Assembly (NCBI GenBank): GCA_032718475.1
Contig: JAUCBJ010001846.1
Coordinates: 537,588-601,587, forward strand
Origin: Nemertoderma westbladi
Lineage: Eukaryota; Xenacoelomorpha; Nemertodermatida; Nemertodermatidae
Reading direction: 5' to 3'
Length of the DNA: 64,000 bases
In this document: piece after piece, positions 18,310-28,842 of the stretch
Layout: each line of letters begins with the position of its first letter
Position numbering within the stretch: position 1 is the first letter of the stretch
Translations under genes and position numbers: made by a program
Notes under the pieces: generated by a model
Told to the model about the DNA's origin: nothing
Database searches by the model: none
Seen by the model: the letters and a program-made list of their open reading frames with translations, nothing else

Positions 18310-19128
18310 TTTATCGGATACTTTTAAATACATATTTCATTTTCGCCATATAGGTCATCAAGTAGGGCGAAAAGTGGGTGACATGCTTGAAGTGCTAACC
18401 TATGCAGCCATTGCTAGAGATGCCAACATGCTTTCATAGTTGCATGTTGAACCGAAGTTATATGGTTTTTCAGGGGCGGGTCATAAAGTAGCGTTTATTT
18501 TATTCTCCTCTACCAACTTTGATGAAGATGGGAATCCGAAGGTTATTCATGGAGGTTCAATAGCTGATTCATCAAAGGTTATTAGCTTCATCGAATGCAA
18601 AAGGTAGGTGTAGAGCAAACGGTTAATGGTCAGTTTAAAAAAACATTCCCCAAAAATGGAAATAATAAAAATTATAAAGTTCCATACGATACTGAATTGA
18701 ACATTTCTTTTGCGCCTCATGGCGGAGAGCGACACACATGCAAAGTTTCTTTTACAGCTGATAGAGGTATAAAATCACAAGAATGAAGACCCCACCTTTC
18801 TATTTCAAGAAAATTTGATTGATGATAGTCGAATTATTTTCACGCTCAATACTGAAGGGGCTTTAGAGGCAATTGGTAACGCTAGAAGTTTGCAAGATGA
18901 TGCCCTGACATTGTTTAATTGCAGGATTTTGGAGATAGTATCAGTCAACGATGATGGCGTAATCGCTTTGCTAAATGATTGCTTGTCTGGTACTCAAACG
19001 CTAGAAAAAGCGAAGCAATCCTCTTTTGTTATGTTAGATGCAAGAAAAAGCCTTAACAGACAATCCCTTTGCTACAGTTTCTTAAAGATTATTATCCATC
19101 TTTCTTTTCTGCTCGATCATTGTGGTAA
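18302..19128 (+). pseudogene. Type II restriction endonuclease, broken
   Basis: The reading starts at ATG 18302 and is interrupted by TAG at 18437. It shifts frame in an A run near 18600 and again near 18783, and ends at TAA 19126-19128 in the last frame. The pieces include VEPKLYGFSGAGHK and the likely PD-(D/E)xK catalytic strand VISFIECKK. Position between a C protein and a convergent DNA methyltransferase supports the assignment. The recognition sequence and exact family are unknown. Confidence 0.68.
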
Positions 19129-20269
19129 TCCGCACGGTGGTTATAGGCATATTTTTCTAATCCGTAATGAGTGGTTCTATAATGTATTGCTTCAATTTTG
19201 AAGCCAATAGATTCAACAATTTCGATGGTTTTATCAACAACAGGTATTAACTTTCCATTTCTTGTGCAATTACCCATTACAACAGCTAAAATCCCACCTT
19301 TTTCTTGTATTTTAAAAGTTTCCTCATAACACAACTTTAAGTGATTAAAGTATTTTTCTGTAATACTTTCAATTAGCAGGATGTGCTTTCATTTCTGTTT
19401 TATATAGCTTGTTTTTTCCTTGAGCATATTCATTTTTAAAAACCTGCCCCCAAAAATTCCATATTAAAAACGGGTGCATAATTAAAGCTATTGAGATATG
19501 GCAAGTAGCTAATAGCCAGATAGCACTTGCCATCATAAAATTTCAGGGAGGTTCAAGTTGTTGCCTAGGTAACACTTAGCAGAAACTTCTGATGTATTTC
19601 TTTGGAACTGATCGTGATCGATGCACATATCATTCACTTTTTTTGAAAAAGCCCAAATTACATTGCGTTGCTTTTTCTTTTTATTGATATGTAGTCTTAC
19701 CTCACCATCATGTGTTTTTGACACCCTTCTAACAATACCAATCAATGCAATGATTAAAAAGTCACATACATCAGATGTCTCTAACTTCAAAAGATAATCC
19801 TGTATGACTAGCAAATCTCTTGGTAGTTTCTTCGAACCATTTTTTTAGTAAAATCATCATTTGGTACACTACAGCAGTCTTTGTTTTTCTCGAACCAGAT
19901 AACTAGCCTATTAAGTTCTTTTTTTACATTATAAATAGCTAGGGTCGTGACTTTTACATTTGAAGCCAACACAGAAAGCCAACTTATATATCTAAACCAT
20001 AAGACTTTTAATCCCTTAATTTAGCCTCAACAATGTCTGCCAGACCTGCAAAAGTTATCTAGGATGTAACGTTCTTTTGAAGGCAGTGCATACTGCTTAA
20101 GTATTTGGCCAGCTACAGCAGAAGGAAATTTTCTATCATATCTGTAATGACTACGAACAAAATAAGATAATGCTTTAATAATATACGGAATATCCCACTC
20201 ATTTATTTTTGGTGTCTTTTTATTTAGGCAGGTGATAATAGGAAGATGTTTTTTTGAATACCTGCTCAT
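19092..20269 (-). pseudogene. Type II DNA methyltransferase (N6-A or N4-C), heavily broken
   Basis: The N-terminal piece (20269-20027) ends in a damaged SAM-binding motif I (YILDNFCRSGRHC, compare the usual DPFCGSGTT). A middle piece (19814-19533) follows. A damaged catalytic motif IV appears as LPYLNSFNYAPVFN near 19490, where SPPY is normal. The C-terminal piece (19334-19092) has GGILAVVMGNCTRNG and GLEKYAYNHRADY. At least four frameshifts or stops separate them. It converges on and overlaps the nuclease remnant by 37 nt, so the whole system is dead. Confidence 0.78.
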
Positions 20270-20590
20270 TTTCAGAGAATAAATCCAAATATTTTGCTTG
20301 TTTAATCACATGTATGCGGCTTTAAGAAATAGTACTGAAAGTCATCATAAAATCGTGAGCGTTTTTGGCAGCCATAGGCTATTAATTTACTAGAAATATA
20401 AAAACAATTAACCAGCTCAATGGGTTCTTTTATTTAACAAAAAGGTGTTTTTTCAAAAATTGGCTTCCTTAATGGTACATGCGAATAACAGTTTGAGGCA
20501 TTAGTAGTGCTTGATCATAAAGGTTAATTAGTATACACAATGGTTATGACTTATCAGCAAGTCAAGCATTGGCAGCAATCTATTGCAGCT
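20270..20590. other. Gene-free stretch between the dead methyltransferase and map
   Basis: I see no supported gene, RNA or clear repeat here, only short frames with many stops. It may be further decayed DNA of the restriction-modification island. Confidence 0.4.
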
Positions 20591-21382
20591 TTAAGTAGCT
20601 AAATAATCAGGCAATATTTCATTTGATCGACGCGTGAGTATTTCAGGCCCATTGTCGGTCACCAAAATAGTATGTTCCCATTGGGCAGAAAGGGCGTGGT
20701 CTTTGGTAATCACAGTCCACCCATCGCCTAACAACTTCACATGGCGCTTGCCTAAATTTATCATCGGTTCAATGGTAAAACACATTCCGGGGCGTATAAT
20801 CTCGCCTGTATTTTGCTTGCCAAAATGCAGTATTTGGGGTGGTTCATGAAAATTTTTTCCAATGCCATGTCCACAATATTCATGCACAACAGAATAATGA
20901 TGCCCATAAGCGTGCTGCTCTATTACATAACCAATATCGCCCAAGGTTTTGCCCGGCAATGCTTGCCCAATACCCAAATACATGCACTGTTGGGTTACTT
21001 CACATAATTGATTGGCAGATTCATGCACTTTTCCCACAGTAAACATGCAACTGGTATCGCCATGGTAGCCGTCTTTAAGCACAGTGATATCAACATTAAC
21101 AATATCACCCTTTTTTAGGTAGGTATCATCATCGGGTATACCATGGCAAACTTGGTGATTAATAGAGGTGCAGATTGATTTAGGGAACCCATGGTAGTTC
21201 AGTGGGGCGGGAATAGCCTTTTGTTTTGTAACAATATAATCATGGCAAATTCGATCAAGCTCACCGGTACTAACACCAGGTTTCACAAAAGAGACTATCA
21301 TTTCCAATACCTCAGCGGCCAGTCGCCCGCTTATACGCATTTTTTCAATATCTTTTTGGCTTTTAATCAGACTATGGTTCAT
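20591..21382 (-). CDS. map: Methionine aminopeptidase, type I
   Basis: Removes the initiator methionine from new proteins. I choose the ATG at 21382 (MNHSLIKSQKDIEKMRISG) because the family begins close to IKxxxEIEKMR. The upstream ATG at 21415 would add 11 atypical residues and overlap purB. All five metal ligands are visible: D in NVDITV and HGDTSC, H in CGHGIG, E in FTIEPMI and E in WEHTIL. Length is 263 residues, as usual for the type I enzyme. It starts 8 nt after purB. Confidence 0.95.
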   Translation of the reverse strand: MNHSLIKSQKDIEKMRISGRLAAEVLEMIVSFVKPGVSTGELDRICHDYIVTKQKAIPAPLNYHGFPKSICTSINHQVCHGIPDDDTYLKKGDIVNVDITVLKDGYHGDTSCMFTVGKVHESANQLCEVTQQCMYLGIGQALPGKTLGDIGYVIEQHAYGHHYSVVHEYCGHGIGKNFHEPPQILHFGKQNTGEIIRPGMCFTIEPMINLGKRHVKLLGDGWTVITKDHALSAQWEHTILVTDNGPEILTRRSNEILPDYLAT

Positions 21383-21389
21383 ATATTTA

Positions 21390-22763
21390 TTAAATGATTG
21401 ATGCAGGTAATTCACCTACCAAATCAGGGGCAATGCCAATATAAGTGGAGGGGGTAAGGGCTTGTAACTGTTTTTTATCCGCGTTGGGAATAGACAACCC
21501 CTCAACGAATGTGGCAATGGTTTGTTGGTCAATCGTGTGGCCACGCGTTAAGTGTTTAAGCTTTTCATAGGCATCTGCGATGCCATGCTTTCGCATCACA
21601 GTTTGAATAGGTTCAGCCAATAACATCCATGCACCTGACAGGTCTTTTTCAATCGCTTTTTGGTTAATTTCAAGTTTATTTAACCCTTTTTTCAGGCCAA
21701 AAAAACCAAGCGCCATATAACCTGTAGCTGTTCCCATGTTACGAATGGCGGTGGAGTCAGATAAATCACGCTGATAGCGTGAAATAGGTAATTTTTCAGA
21801 TAGGTGAGAAAAAACAGCATTACTTAACCCTAAATTACCCTCTGCATTTTCAAAATCAATGGGGTTTACCTTATGGGGCATGGTTGAAGAACCCACCTCG
21901 TTTGCCTTTAATTTTTGGGTAAAATAATTCAGCGAAATATACCCCCAACAATCACGTGATAAATCCATTAAAACACTATTAATACGAATACAAGCATGCC
22001 CAAATTCCGCCATGTAATCGTGCGGTTCAATTTGGGTAGTCAAAAGTTGTGGGTACAGCTTTAAACTTGCCATAAATGATTGGCTAACTGATACCCAGTC
22101 AATTTGGGGGTAGGCCGCCACGTGGGCATTAAAATTACCCACTGCCCCATTGAATTTACCATAAATCTTTACCCTTTTTAACAAAAGCGCTTGGGTATAC
22201 AAGCGTTTGGCAAACACAGCAATCTCTTTACCTAGCGTGGTGGGTGAGGCAGCTTGGCCATGGGTGCGAGAAAGCATAGCCACATTTTTGTGCGCATGGC
22301 TGAAGGTTTTAAGCTGTTGGTAGATATTTTCAATATCAATTAGCAGTTGGTCACACGATGCTTTTAGCATCAAAGCATGCGAGACATTGTTGATATCCTC
22401 AGAGGTGCACGCAAAATGAACAAATGAAACAGCCTTTTCAAGACCCAGTGTTCTCAATTTTTGAGCAACAAAATATTCCACCGCCTTAACATCATGGTGG
22501 GTACTTTGCTCAATTTTTTTAATGGTTTGGGCATCCTCAATGCTAAATTTTTCATAAATGTCTTGCAACGGCTCAATGGCTTGGGCAGAAAATGTTGGCA
22601 GCTCAGGGATTAGGTCATTTTTAGACAAATGAATAAGCCAATAAACTTCTACCATGGTGCGAAACCGCATCAACCCAAATTCACTCACAATAGGTTGATA
22701 AGTGCCTAAGCGGCTGGCATAACGCCCATCAAGGGGGGAAATTGCGTTAAGTTTGTCAATCAT
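21390..22763 (-). CDS. purB: Adenylosuccinate lyase
   Basis: PurB cleaves SAICAR and adenylosuccinate in purine synthesis. The 457 residues begin LNAISPLDGRYASRL and contain the fumarase/aspartase superfamily signature SSTMPHKVNPIDFENAEGN. The catalytic serine is in that loop and the active-site histidine is near SRTHGQAASPT. The length agrees with the E. coli enzyme (456). It is followed closely by map, and acnB diverges 61 nt upstream. Confidence 0.97.
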   Translation of the reverse strand: MIDKLNAISPLDGRYASRLGTYQPIVSEFGLMRFRTMVEVYWLIHLSKNDLIPELPTFSAQAIEPLQDIYEKFSIEDAQTIKKIEQSTHHDVKAVEYFVAQKLRTLGLEKAVSFVHFACTSEDINNVSHALMLKASCDQLLIDIENIYQQLKTFSHAHKNVAMLSRTHGQAASPTTLGKEIAVFAKRLYTQALLLKRVKIYGKFNGAVGNFNAHVAAYPQIDWVSVSQSFMASLKLYPQLLTTQIEPHDYMAEFGHACIRINSVLMDLSRDCWGYISLNYFTQKLKANEVGSSTMPHKVNPIDFENAEGNLGLSNAVFSHLSEKLPISRYQRDLSDSTAIRNMGTATGYMALGFFGLKKGLNKLEINQKAIEKDLSGAWMLLAEPIQTVMRKHGIADAYEKLKHLTRGHTIDQQTIATFVEGLSIPNADKKQLQALTPSTYIGIAPDLVGELPASII

Positions 22764-22824
22764 TTTTTCAATCCAGTGATGGTTCGTTTATACTTAAAAC
22801 TTAATAAATTTTTTACACACCACC

Positions 22825-25392
22825 ATGTTAGCGTATTATCAACAACATTTAAACGACAGAAAAAAACAACACCTTCCACCTAAGTCTTTAGATGCTAAAC
22901 AAGCCGATGAACTGGTCAAGCTGATCCAATCAAACACAAATGATCCAGCCATTTTATTACACCTATTAAGCGAGTGTGTTCCTCCAGGGGTGGATGAGGC
23001 TGCCTACATCAAGGCTGCTTTTTTATCAAACATTGCTTTTCGTCAAACACCTTGCGCCCTCATAAGTCCTGTTGAGGCAACCAAACTGCTAGGCAGCATG
23101 CGTGGGGGGTATAACGTGGAAAGCCTTGTCAAACTTTTAAATATGGATGAGTCAGTGGCCAAACAAGCCGCACATGCGTTATCGCACACCATTTTGGTGT
23201 ATGATCATTTTCACGACATTGTTAAACTGGCTAACCAAGGCAATGTGCATGCCCAATCGGTTTTACAAACATGGGCGGATGCCAAATGGTTTTTAAACAC
23301 CCCTGAGATTGAAAATGTGATGAAACTAGCTGTCTTTAAAGTAGATGGCGAGATCAACACCGACGATCTTTCCCCTGCAACAGAGGCTTGGAGCCGACCC
23401 GATATTCCTCTACATGCAACATCCATGCTCACCAACACCCTAACTGATGCCGCCAAACAAATTGAAGCCATTAATGCCTTGGGGCATCCCGTTGCTTTTG
23501 TAGGTGATGTAGTCGGCACAGGCTCATCTCGTAAATCGGCCATGAATTCACTGCTGTGGCATTTTGGAAAGCCAATTCCGTTTGTACCCAATAAAAAACA
23601 AGGCGGCGTGGTACTGGGTCAAAAAATTGCCCCCATCTTTTTTAACACCGCACAGGATTCAGGCGTGCTCCCCATTGAGTGTGATGTGAGTCAATTAAAA
23701 ATGGGCGATATTATCACCATTTGCCCCCATGATGGCCAAATTAAAAATGAGGCGGGTCAAACCGTTTCCACCTTCAACTTACGCCCCAATACCTTGTTAG
23801 ATGAAATACGCGCTGGTGGGCGAATCCATCTAATTATTGGCCGAGGGCTAACCGATAAAGCGCGCGAGGTATTAGGCTTAAAGCCAAGTGAAGTGTTCAT
23901 TCGCCCCCAAACCCCTGTGTTAGATCAAAAATTCACACTGGCGCAAAAAATGGTCGGTCGTGCTTGCGGGGTAAAAGGCATTGCCCCCCATACCTACTGT
24001 GAACCTAAAATGAGCACCGTGGGTTCGCAAGACACCACAGGGGCCATGACACGCGATGAGCTCAAAGAGCTCGCCTGTTTGGGTTTTTCGGCCGATTTGG
24101 TCATGCAATCATTTTGTCACACCGCCGCTTATCCAAAACCGGTTGACATTAAGCTACAACACAGCTTGCCTGATTTTATCATCAGTCGAGGTGGGGTCTC
24201 GCTAAACCCAGGCGATGGCATTATTCATTCATGGTTAAATCGCATGTTGCTGCCTGACACCGTTGGTACAGGCGGTGACTCCCACACACGCTTCCCTCTA
24301 GGTATTAGTTTTCCGGCAGGCTCAGGTTTAGTTGCCTTTGCGGCCACATCAGGGGTGATGCCGCTAGATATGCCAGAATCAGTTTTAGTACGCTTTAAAG
24401 GCGAGATGCAACCCGGCATCACCCTGCGTGATTTGGTCAATGCCATTCCTTACGTTGCAATCCAAAAAGGGTTACTCACGGTTGAGAAAGAAAACAAACA
24501 AAATATATTTTCAGGTCGCGTGCTTGAAATTGAAGGCTTGGGCGATTTAAAAGTAGAACAAGCCTTTGAGCTATCCGATGCCTCGGCTGAGCGCTCCGCC
24601 AACGGGTGCACGGTGCGTTTAAACAAAGCCCCCATTGTTGAATACCTGCAATCAAACATTGTACTGTTAAAAAATATGATCGGTGCTGGTTATGGCGAAA
24701 AAAAAACCTTAGCTCGGCGAATTCAATGCATGCAACAATGGCTGGATAAGCCCGAATTACTGGTGCCCGATCGGGATTGTGCGTACGCCGCTGAAATTGA
24801 AATTAACCTAAATGAAATGACTCAACCCTTACTTGCTTGTCCCAACGACCCGGATAACATTAAACAACTCTCAGATGTCACAAACAATCCAATTGACGAA
24901 GTATTTATTGGGTCGTGTATGACCAACATTGGTCATTTTCGGGCGGCGGCTAAACTTTTAACCAACTATCGAAATCTGTCCACACGATTATGGGTGGTGC
25001 CGCCCACACGCATGGATGAGGCACAACTGATTGAAGAGGGCTACTATTCAATTTTTGGCCAAGTAGGTGCACGCACCGAAACCCCCGGGTGTTCCCTTTG
25101 TATGGGCAACCAAGCACGGGTGGCTGATGGTGCAGCGGTGATGTCAAGTTCCACCCGCAACTTCCCCAATCGAATGGGTAAGGATGCTAACGTGTATTTA
25201 GGCTCGGTTGAGCTTTGTGCCATTTGCGCCATTTTAGGGCGAATGCCCACCACAGATGAATACCAAACGCATATGAAGGTGCTTGAAAATCAGGTGGGTG
25301 ATATTTATCGGTATTTAAATTTTGACCAATTGCAGGCCTATATTAAGCGCTCAAATGCTGTTTCGATTGATTCCATTTTACATCAAGCTTAA
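22825..25392 (+). CDS. acnB: Aconitate hydratase B
   Basis: AcnB interconverts citrate and isocitrate in the TCA cycle. The 855 residues match the AcnB type (about 865), with its N-terminal HEAT-like domain, then the swivel domain ([14 protein letters not shown]) and then the catalytic domains. The 4Fe-4S ligands lie in [11 protein letters not shown] and [11 protein letters not shown]. No Shine-Dalgarno sequence is evident before the ATG. The plus strand is rich in A and C here, unlike other plus-strand genes in the window. Confidence 0.97.
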   Translation: MLAYYQQHLNDRKKQHLPPKSLDAKQADELVKLIQSNTNDPAILLHLLSECVPPGVDEAAYIKAAFLSNIAFRQTPCALISPVEATKLLGSMRGGYNVESLVKLLNMDESVAKQAAHALSHTILVYDHFHDIVKLANQGNVHAQSVLQTWADAKWFLNTPEIENVMKLAVFKVDGEINTDDLSPATEAWSRPDIPLHATSMLTNTLTDAAKQIEAINALGHPVAFVGDVVGTGSSRKSAMNSLLWHFGKPIPFVPNKKQGGVVLGQKIAPIFFNTAQDSGVLPIECDVSQLKMGDIITICPHDGQIKNEAGQTVSTFNLRPNTLLDEIRAGGRIHLIIGRGLTDKAREVLGLKPSEVFIRPQTPVLDQKFTLAQKMVGRACGVKGIAPHTYCEPKMSTVGSQDTTGAMTRDELKELACLGFSADLVMQSFCHTAAYPKPVDIKLQHSLPDFIISRGGVSLNPGDGIIHSWLNRMLLPDTVGTGGDSHTRFPLGISFPAGSGLVAFAATSGVMPLDMPESVLVRFKGEMQPGITLRDLVNAIPYVAIQKGLLTVEKENKQNIFSGRVLEIEGLGDLKVEQAFELSDASAERSANGCTVRLNKAPIVEYLQSNIVLLKNMIGAGYGEKKTLARRIQCMQQWLDKPELLVPDRDCAYAAEIEINLNEMTQPLLACPNDPDNIKQLSDVTNNPIDEVFIGSCMTNIGHFRAAAKLLTNYRNLSTRLWVVPPTRMDEAQLIEEGYYSIFGQVGARTETPGCSLCMGNQARVADGAAVMSSSTRNFPNRMGKDANVYLGSVELCAICAILGRMPTTDEYQTHMKVLENQVGDIYRYLNFDQLQAYIKRSNAVSIDSILHQA

Positions 25393-25420
25393 GCTCATAT
25401 TTTTAGGGCTATAAAGCACT

Positions 25421-27166
25421 GTGGCTAAAATTCCACAAAATTATTTGCATGATTTAATTGAGCGTATTGATATTAGCGATATTGTTAGTCGCCACGTTGA
25501 TTTAAAAAAACGGGGTGATAATTACTTAGGCCTTTGCCCCTTTCATGGGGAAAAAACCCCCTCATTTACCGTGAGTGCAAAAAAACAATTTTATCACTGC
25601 TTTGGCTGTGGGGCACACGGCAACGCTATTGATTTTATCACTCAAATTGAGGGCACAGGGTTTGTAGAAGCGGTTAAATCGTTGGCAGAGATAGCGGGCC
25701 TGCCACTACCTGATGTTGAAAATACCGCTACCTATGAAAAACATTTTTGGGTACTTAAAAGGGTGGCCAAATTTTACCAACAACAATTACATCAACATAT
25801 ATCAACGATTAATCCCTACCTAAAGGCACGTGGGATCAGTGAACAAAGTGTTGGGCAATTTGGTTTAGGCTTTGCCCCCAACGGATGGCAAAATTTATTT
25901 AAAGGCGGGCTTGATTCACACAAACAACGACTACTTGAATTAGGATTAACCATTCAAGGCCAAAAGGGCGTGTATGATCGGTTTCGTAACCGTTTAATGT
26001 TCCCCATTTGTGATAAAAAAAACCAAGTACTCGGTTTTGGGGCTCGGGTGCTGGATGATTCAACACCAAAGTATATGAACTCATCAGAAAGTTTGGTATT
26101 TCAAAAATCGCAACTTTTATACGGGTTGAATCAGCTTCAAACCAAGCCCGATTATGTGGTGCTCACCGAAGGCTACATGGATGTGTTAATGCTACACCAA
26201 CACGGCTGTAAAAAGGCCGTCGCAAGCCTTGGTACCGCCGTTGGCACAAGGCATATTGAAAACTTAAGGCGTTTAAGCCCACGACTTATTTTTTGTTTTG
26301 ATGCAGACGCTGCAGGTTTTAGGGCGGTGATTCGCACCCTTAAAGTGTTGCTTGAAAGCCGTTGGAGCGATGTAGAAGCGTACGAATTTTTACTCTTACC
26401 TAAAGGCTCAGACCCTGACAGCTTAGTTAAAAATAAGGGCATTGGGGCATGGGAGGCCGCCCTTGAAAGCACAAGAAGCTGGACGGATATTTTTATTAGT
26501 TACGTCACCCAAAAAAACCAACTCATTTTTAGCACGGCTGATAAACTCTTATGCTTGAAGCGGGCAGCCGATTTAATCCCTAAAAATACAGACCCGCGTT
26601 TTGTAGAGCTTATCATCCAACTGCTGGTAGAGAGACTAAATTGGCAGGCAGAATTGGTGCGCTCTCATTTATTAAACCCTTCAGGCACCGCTGAAAATAA
26701 AAATAGTGTGCCATCAAGGCAACAAACAGGCCAAGTTACCTTGTTGATTGATCGAGTAGGGATGTTATTGATGCATGAACCCGCCTTGATTAGTTTGTAC
26801 AATAAACGCCTCCAAGGGTTTGATAGCAGCGAATTTAGGTTGCTTGATCAATTAGCGGGGCTGATCAATACATTAAGCCAGCCCAAACAAAGTGCCCAAA
26901 TGGTGAGCATTGAAATCACCCAGCACCCCCAACTGCTTGCTTGGTACCAAAAGTGCCGCCACCTACAACACTTATATTTCACAATGAATGCAGATGATTT
27001 AGCCATTGAATTTAAAAACAGTGTAGAAAAATTGATTGAGCAACAACAACAAAAGCGTTTACAATACCTACAAGCCAAAATGCAAAACACCCCACTTGAG
27101 GCAGACGAGCAAAACGAGCTTAACAAACTGATACAATCACTGATTAAAGCCAAACAAAACCGCTAA
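25421..27166 (+). CDS. dnaG: DNA primase
   Basis: DnaG makes RNA primers at the replication fork. The start is GTG at 25421. The order is the CHC2 zinc-binding domain (CPFHGEKTPSF then FYHCFGCGAHGNAIDF), the RNA polymerase core with TOPRIM motifs (VVLTEGYMDVL, FDADAAGFRA) and a C-terminal DnaB-binding helical region. Length is 581 residues, as in E. coli. It does not sit in the usual rpsU-dnaG-rpoD operon but follows acnB by 28 nt. Confidence 0.97.
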   Translation: MAKIPQNYLHDLIERIDISDIVSRHVDLKKRGDNYLGLCPFHGEKTPSFTVSAKKQFYHCFGCGAHGNAIDFITQIEGTGFVEAVKSLAEIAGLPLPDVENTATYEKHFWVLKRVAKFYQQQLHQHISTINPYLKARGISEQSVGQFGLGFAPNGWQNLFKGGLDSHKQRLLELGLTIQGQKGVYDRFRNRLMFPICDKKNQVLGFGARVLDDSTPKYMNSSESLVFQKSQLLYGLNQLQTKPDYVVLTEGYMDVLMLHQHGCKKAVASLGTAVGTRHIENLRRLSPRLIFCFDADAAGFRAVIRTLKVLLESRWSDVEAYEFLLLPKGSDPDSLVKNKGIGAWEAALESTRSWTDIFISYVTQKNQLIFSTADKLLCLKRAADLIPKNTDPRFVELIIQLLVERLNWQAELVRSHLLNPSGTAENKNSVPSRQQTGQVTLLIDRVGMLLMHEPALISLYNKRLQGFDSSEFRLLDQLAGLINTLSQPKQSAQMVSIEITQHPQLLAWYQKCRHLQHLYFTMNADDLAIEFKNSVEKLIEQQQQKRLQYLQAKMQNTPLEADEQNELNKLIQSLIKAKQNR

Positions 27167-27192
27167 TTGTTGCACCTAAACTCGGCTGGAGC

Positions 27193-27218
27193 TGGCAAAC
27201 TGTTTTGCTGGTTTGCCA
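27193..27218. terminator. Perfect 8-bp hairpin after dnaG
   Basis: TGGCAAAC and GTTTGCCA form a perfect stem with a 10-nt loop, 27 nt after the dnaG stop. The following sequence is AAAATTT, not a strong T tract. It could be a weak terminator for dnaG or for the minus-strand remnant. Confidence 0.4.
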
Positions 27219-27256
27219 AAATTTGGCGGCTTAAACATCCACTTTAGATGTCCATT

Positions 27257-27807
27257 TCAAATACCCATTGCACTCGTGTTGATTAAAGATTTTTTAAATA
27301 TTGGAATCCATTTTTCATAACTAAAAACCGACCATGATCGGTGATAAACCTTACAAACATTAATAGCCTTGGGAATTGTTGGTAACTTGTTGCCAAGTTT
27401 CTTTAATGTATTTCCAAGTGCTTTGCCAAGCACAACTAGTCAGGCTTTAAGCCTTCTAGCACCGCTAAAAAAGGGCTGTAAGAAGACTGCCACATTTGTG
27501 AAGATGACCTGCATCTAGCGGCATCAAAAACATTCGCTTGAATGTAGTGATAAAAACCAACCTTTTCCCAAAATGTTTTTCGCTTGTCTGAAATATCATT
27601 CGTTATTAGTCATCCAAGTTTTGCAACTTTAGTGAAAAAAACGTACCGCTTTTTTGGCCCTAACTGGCGAACAACATGAATAGTTGTTTTAGGTGTTTTT
27701 TTCATCAACACTGTCATGAGACTTACCTAAAAACAAAACCTGTAGGCCATACAATCCTTTATTGTGATATTTTCGCCAACCCATGGCTTAAATATTAGTT
27801 TTTGCAT
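27257..27807 (-). pseudogene. Uracil-DNA-glycosylase-like protein, degraded
   Basis: A start (MQKLIFKPWVGEN) at 27807 is followed by pieces in different frames. They include YHNKGLYGLQVLFLGKSH, TTIHVVRQLG, KKRYVFFTKVAK, FWEKVGFYHYIQANV and, at the C-terminus, KAINVCKVYHRSWSVFSYEK. The pattern resembles small proteins of the UDG fold, with a glycine- and tyrosine-rich start and a late VYHPS-like motif. There are at least three frameshifts or stops. The assignment to the UDG-like family is a pattern judgement, not a search result. Confidence 0.5.
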
Positions 27808-27838
27808 GATAAATTATGCCATCTAGGTATTAAAAAAA

Positions 27839-28435
27839 CTATAAAACAGGTGGCTCTTTTTTTTCAAACAAGCGTTTGATATTAGCCTTGTGCCGATACA
27901 TTGAAAGCGTCGCCAACACCCCCATTAAAGCGGTGGTGGGAATATGTTCAAGCAATAAATACGTTGCAACAGGGAGGGTGGCCAAACTCATTAAAGCCGC
28001 CAAGGCTGAACGCTTGCCCCCTGTCAAAAATGCGACCAACCAAACCAACATCACCACAACCCCTAACTTCATGTTAAATGCCAACACAATCCCTAAAAGC
28101 GTCGCCACCCCCTTTCCCCCCTTAAATTGAAAAAATATCGGGTATAGGTGACCCAAAAAAACAGCCAACATCATCAACAATTGCATATTGTTGGGCAGGC
28201 TCATATAAGCCCCAAAAAATACCACAACAACCCCTTTAAACGCATCCAACAACAGCGTTAAAAGCGCCAACACCTTGGCTTGGGGGTGGCTGCCCCGCAG
28301 CATATTAGTAGCCCCTGGGTTTTGGGAGCCAAAAGCCCGTGGGTCGTCTGTTTTAAATACGCGGCTTAAAATGATTGAAAAATTAAGCGAGCCAACAAGA
28401 TAAGCCAGTATAATCAGGGTGATATTGACAAACAT
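27839..28435 (-). CDS. plsY: Glycerol-3-phosphate acyltransferase PlsY
   Basis: PlsY acylates glycerol-3-phosphate with acyl-phosphate, the first step of phospholipid synthesis, in the inner membrane. I choose the ATG at 28435 (MFVNITLIILAYLVGSLN), because the family begins with this first helix. The longer frame from 28492 would overlap folB. Signature loops are GSQNPGATNMLR and FKGGKGVATLLG, with five or more membrane helices. Length is 198 residues. It is divergent from folB with 11 nt between starts, as in many gammaproteobacteria. Confidence 0.94.
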   Translation of the reverse strand: MFVNITLIILAYLVGSLNFSIILSRVFKTDDPRAFGSQNPGATNMLRGSHPQAKVLALLTLLLDAFKGVVVVFFGAYMSLPNNMQLLMMLAVFLGHLYPIFFQFKGGKGVATLLGIVLAFNMKLGVVVMLVWLVAFLTGGKRSALAALMSLATLPVATYLLLEHIPTTALMGVLATLSMYRHKANIKRLFEKKEPPVL

Positions 28436-28446
28436 ACCATTAAAAA

Positions 28447-28812
28447 ATGAAAACAAAAGCCCAGCATACAATAAAAATTGAAAACTTATCAATCCCTGTG
28501 TTTTTGGGGGTGAGCCAAAAGGAGCGATCCACCCAACAAACGGTTATGCTTCAAATGGAGATCAACATTTTTGGACAAAAATCTGCCCAAAGTGATGACC
28601 TCAATGATACACTTGATTATGATCAACTGGTCAAAAAAATTATAGAGCATGTGCAGTCAAGACCGTGGTGTTTGTTAGAAGCTTTAAGTCAATCGCTTGG
28701 GGAGTTAATTTTGAAAAATAAACAGGTGACGTCGGCGCGGGTAAATATTCATAAACCCCAAGCGTTAGGCAAAACAGCCCAAGTTAGTGTTAAGTATTGT
28801 TGTCATATCTAA
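28447..28812 (+). CDS. folB: Dihydroneopterin aldolase
   Basis: FolB converts dihydroneopterin to 6-hydroxymethyl-dihydropterin in folate synthesis. The 121 residues show the tunnel-fold pattern: IKIENLSIPVFLGVSQKER at the start, LNDTLDYDQLVKKI in the middle, and ARVNIHKPQAL near the end. The length is normal (about 120). It is divergent from plsY, a common pair. No Shine-Dalgarno sequence is visible. Confidence 0.93.
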   Translation: MKTKAQHTIKIENLSIPVFLGVSQKERSTQQTVMLQMEINIFGQKSAQSDDLNDTLDYDQLVKKIIEHVQSRPWCLLEALSQSLGELILKNKQVTSARVNIHKPQALGKTAQVSVKYCCHI

Positions 28813-28842
28813 CAACTAAAAAGTTTATAAATTCTTTTAGGC

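Noticed and set aside
20541-20603. 20-codon plus-strand frame starting ATGGTTATG
   Set aside because: Too short, no ribosome site, overlaps the end of map.
23211-23591. 126-codon antisense frame in acnB
   Set aside because: Shadow of a highly biased coding sequence; no protein-like features.
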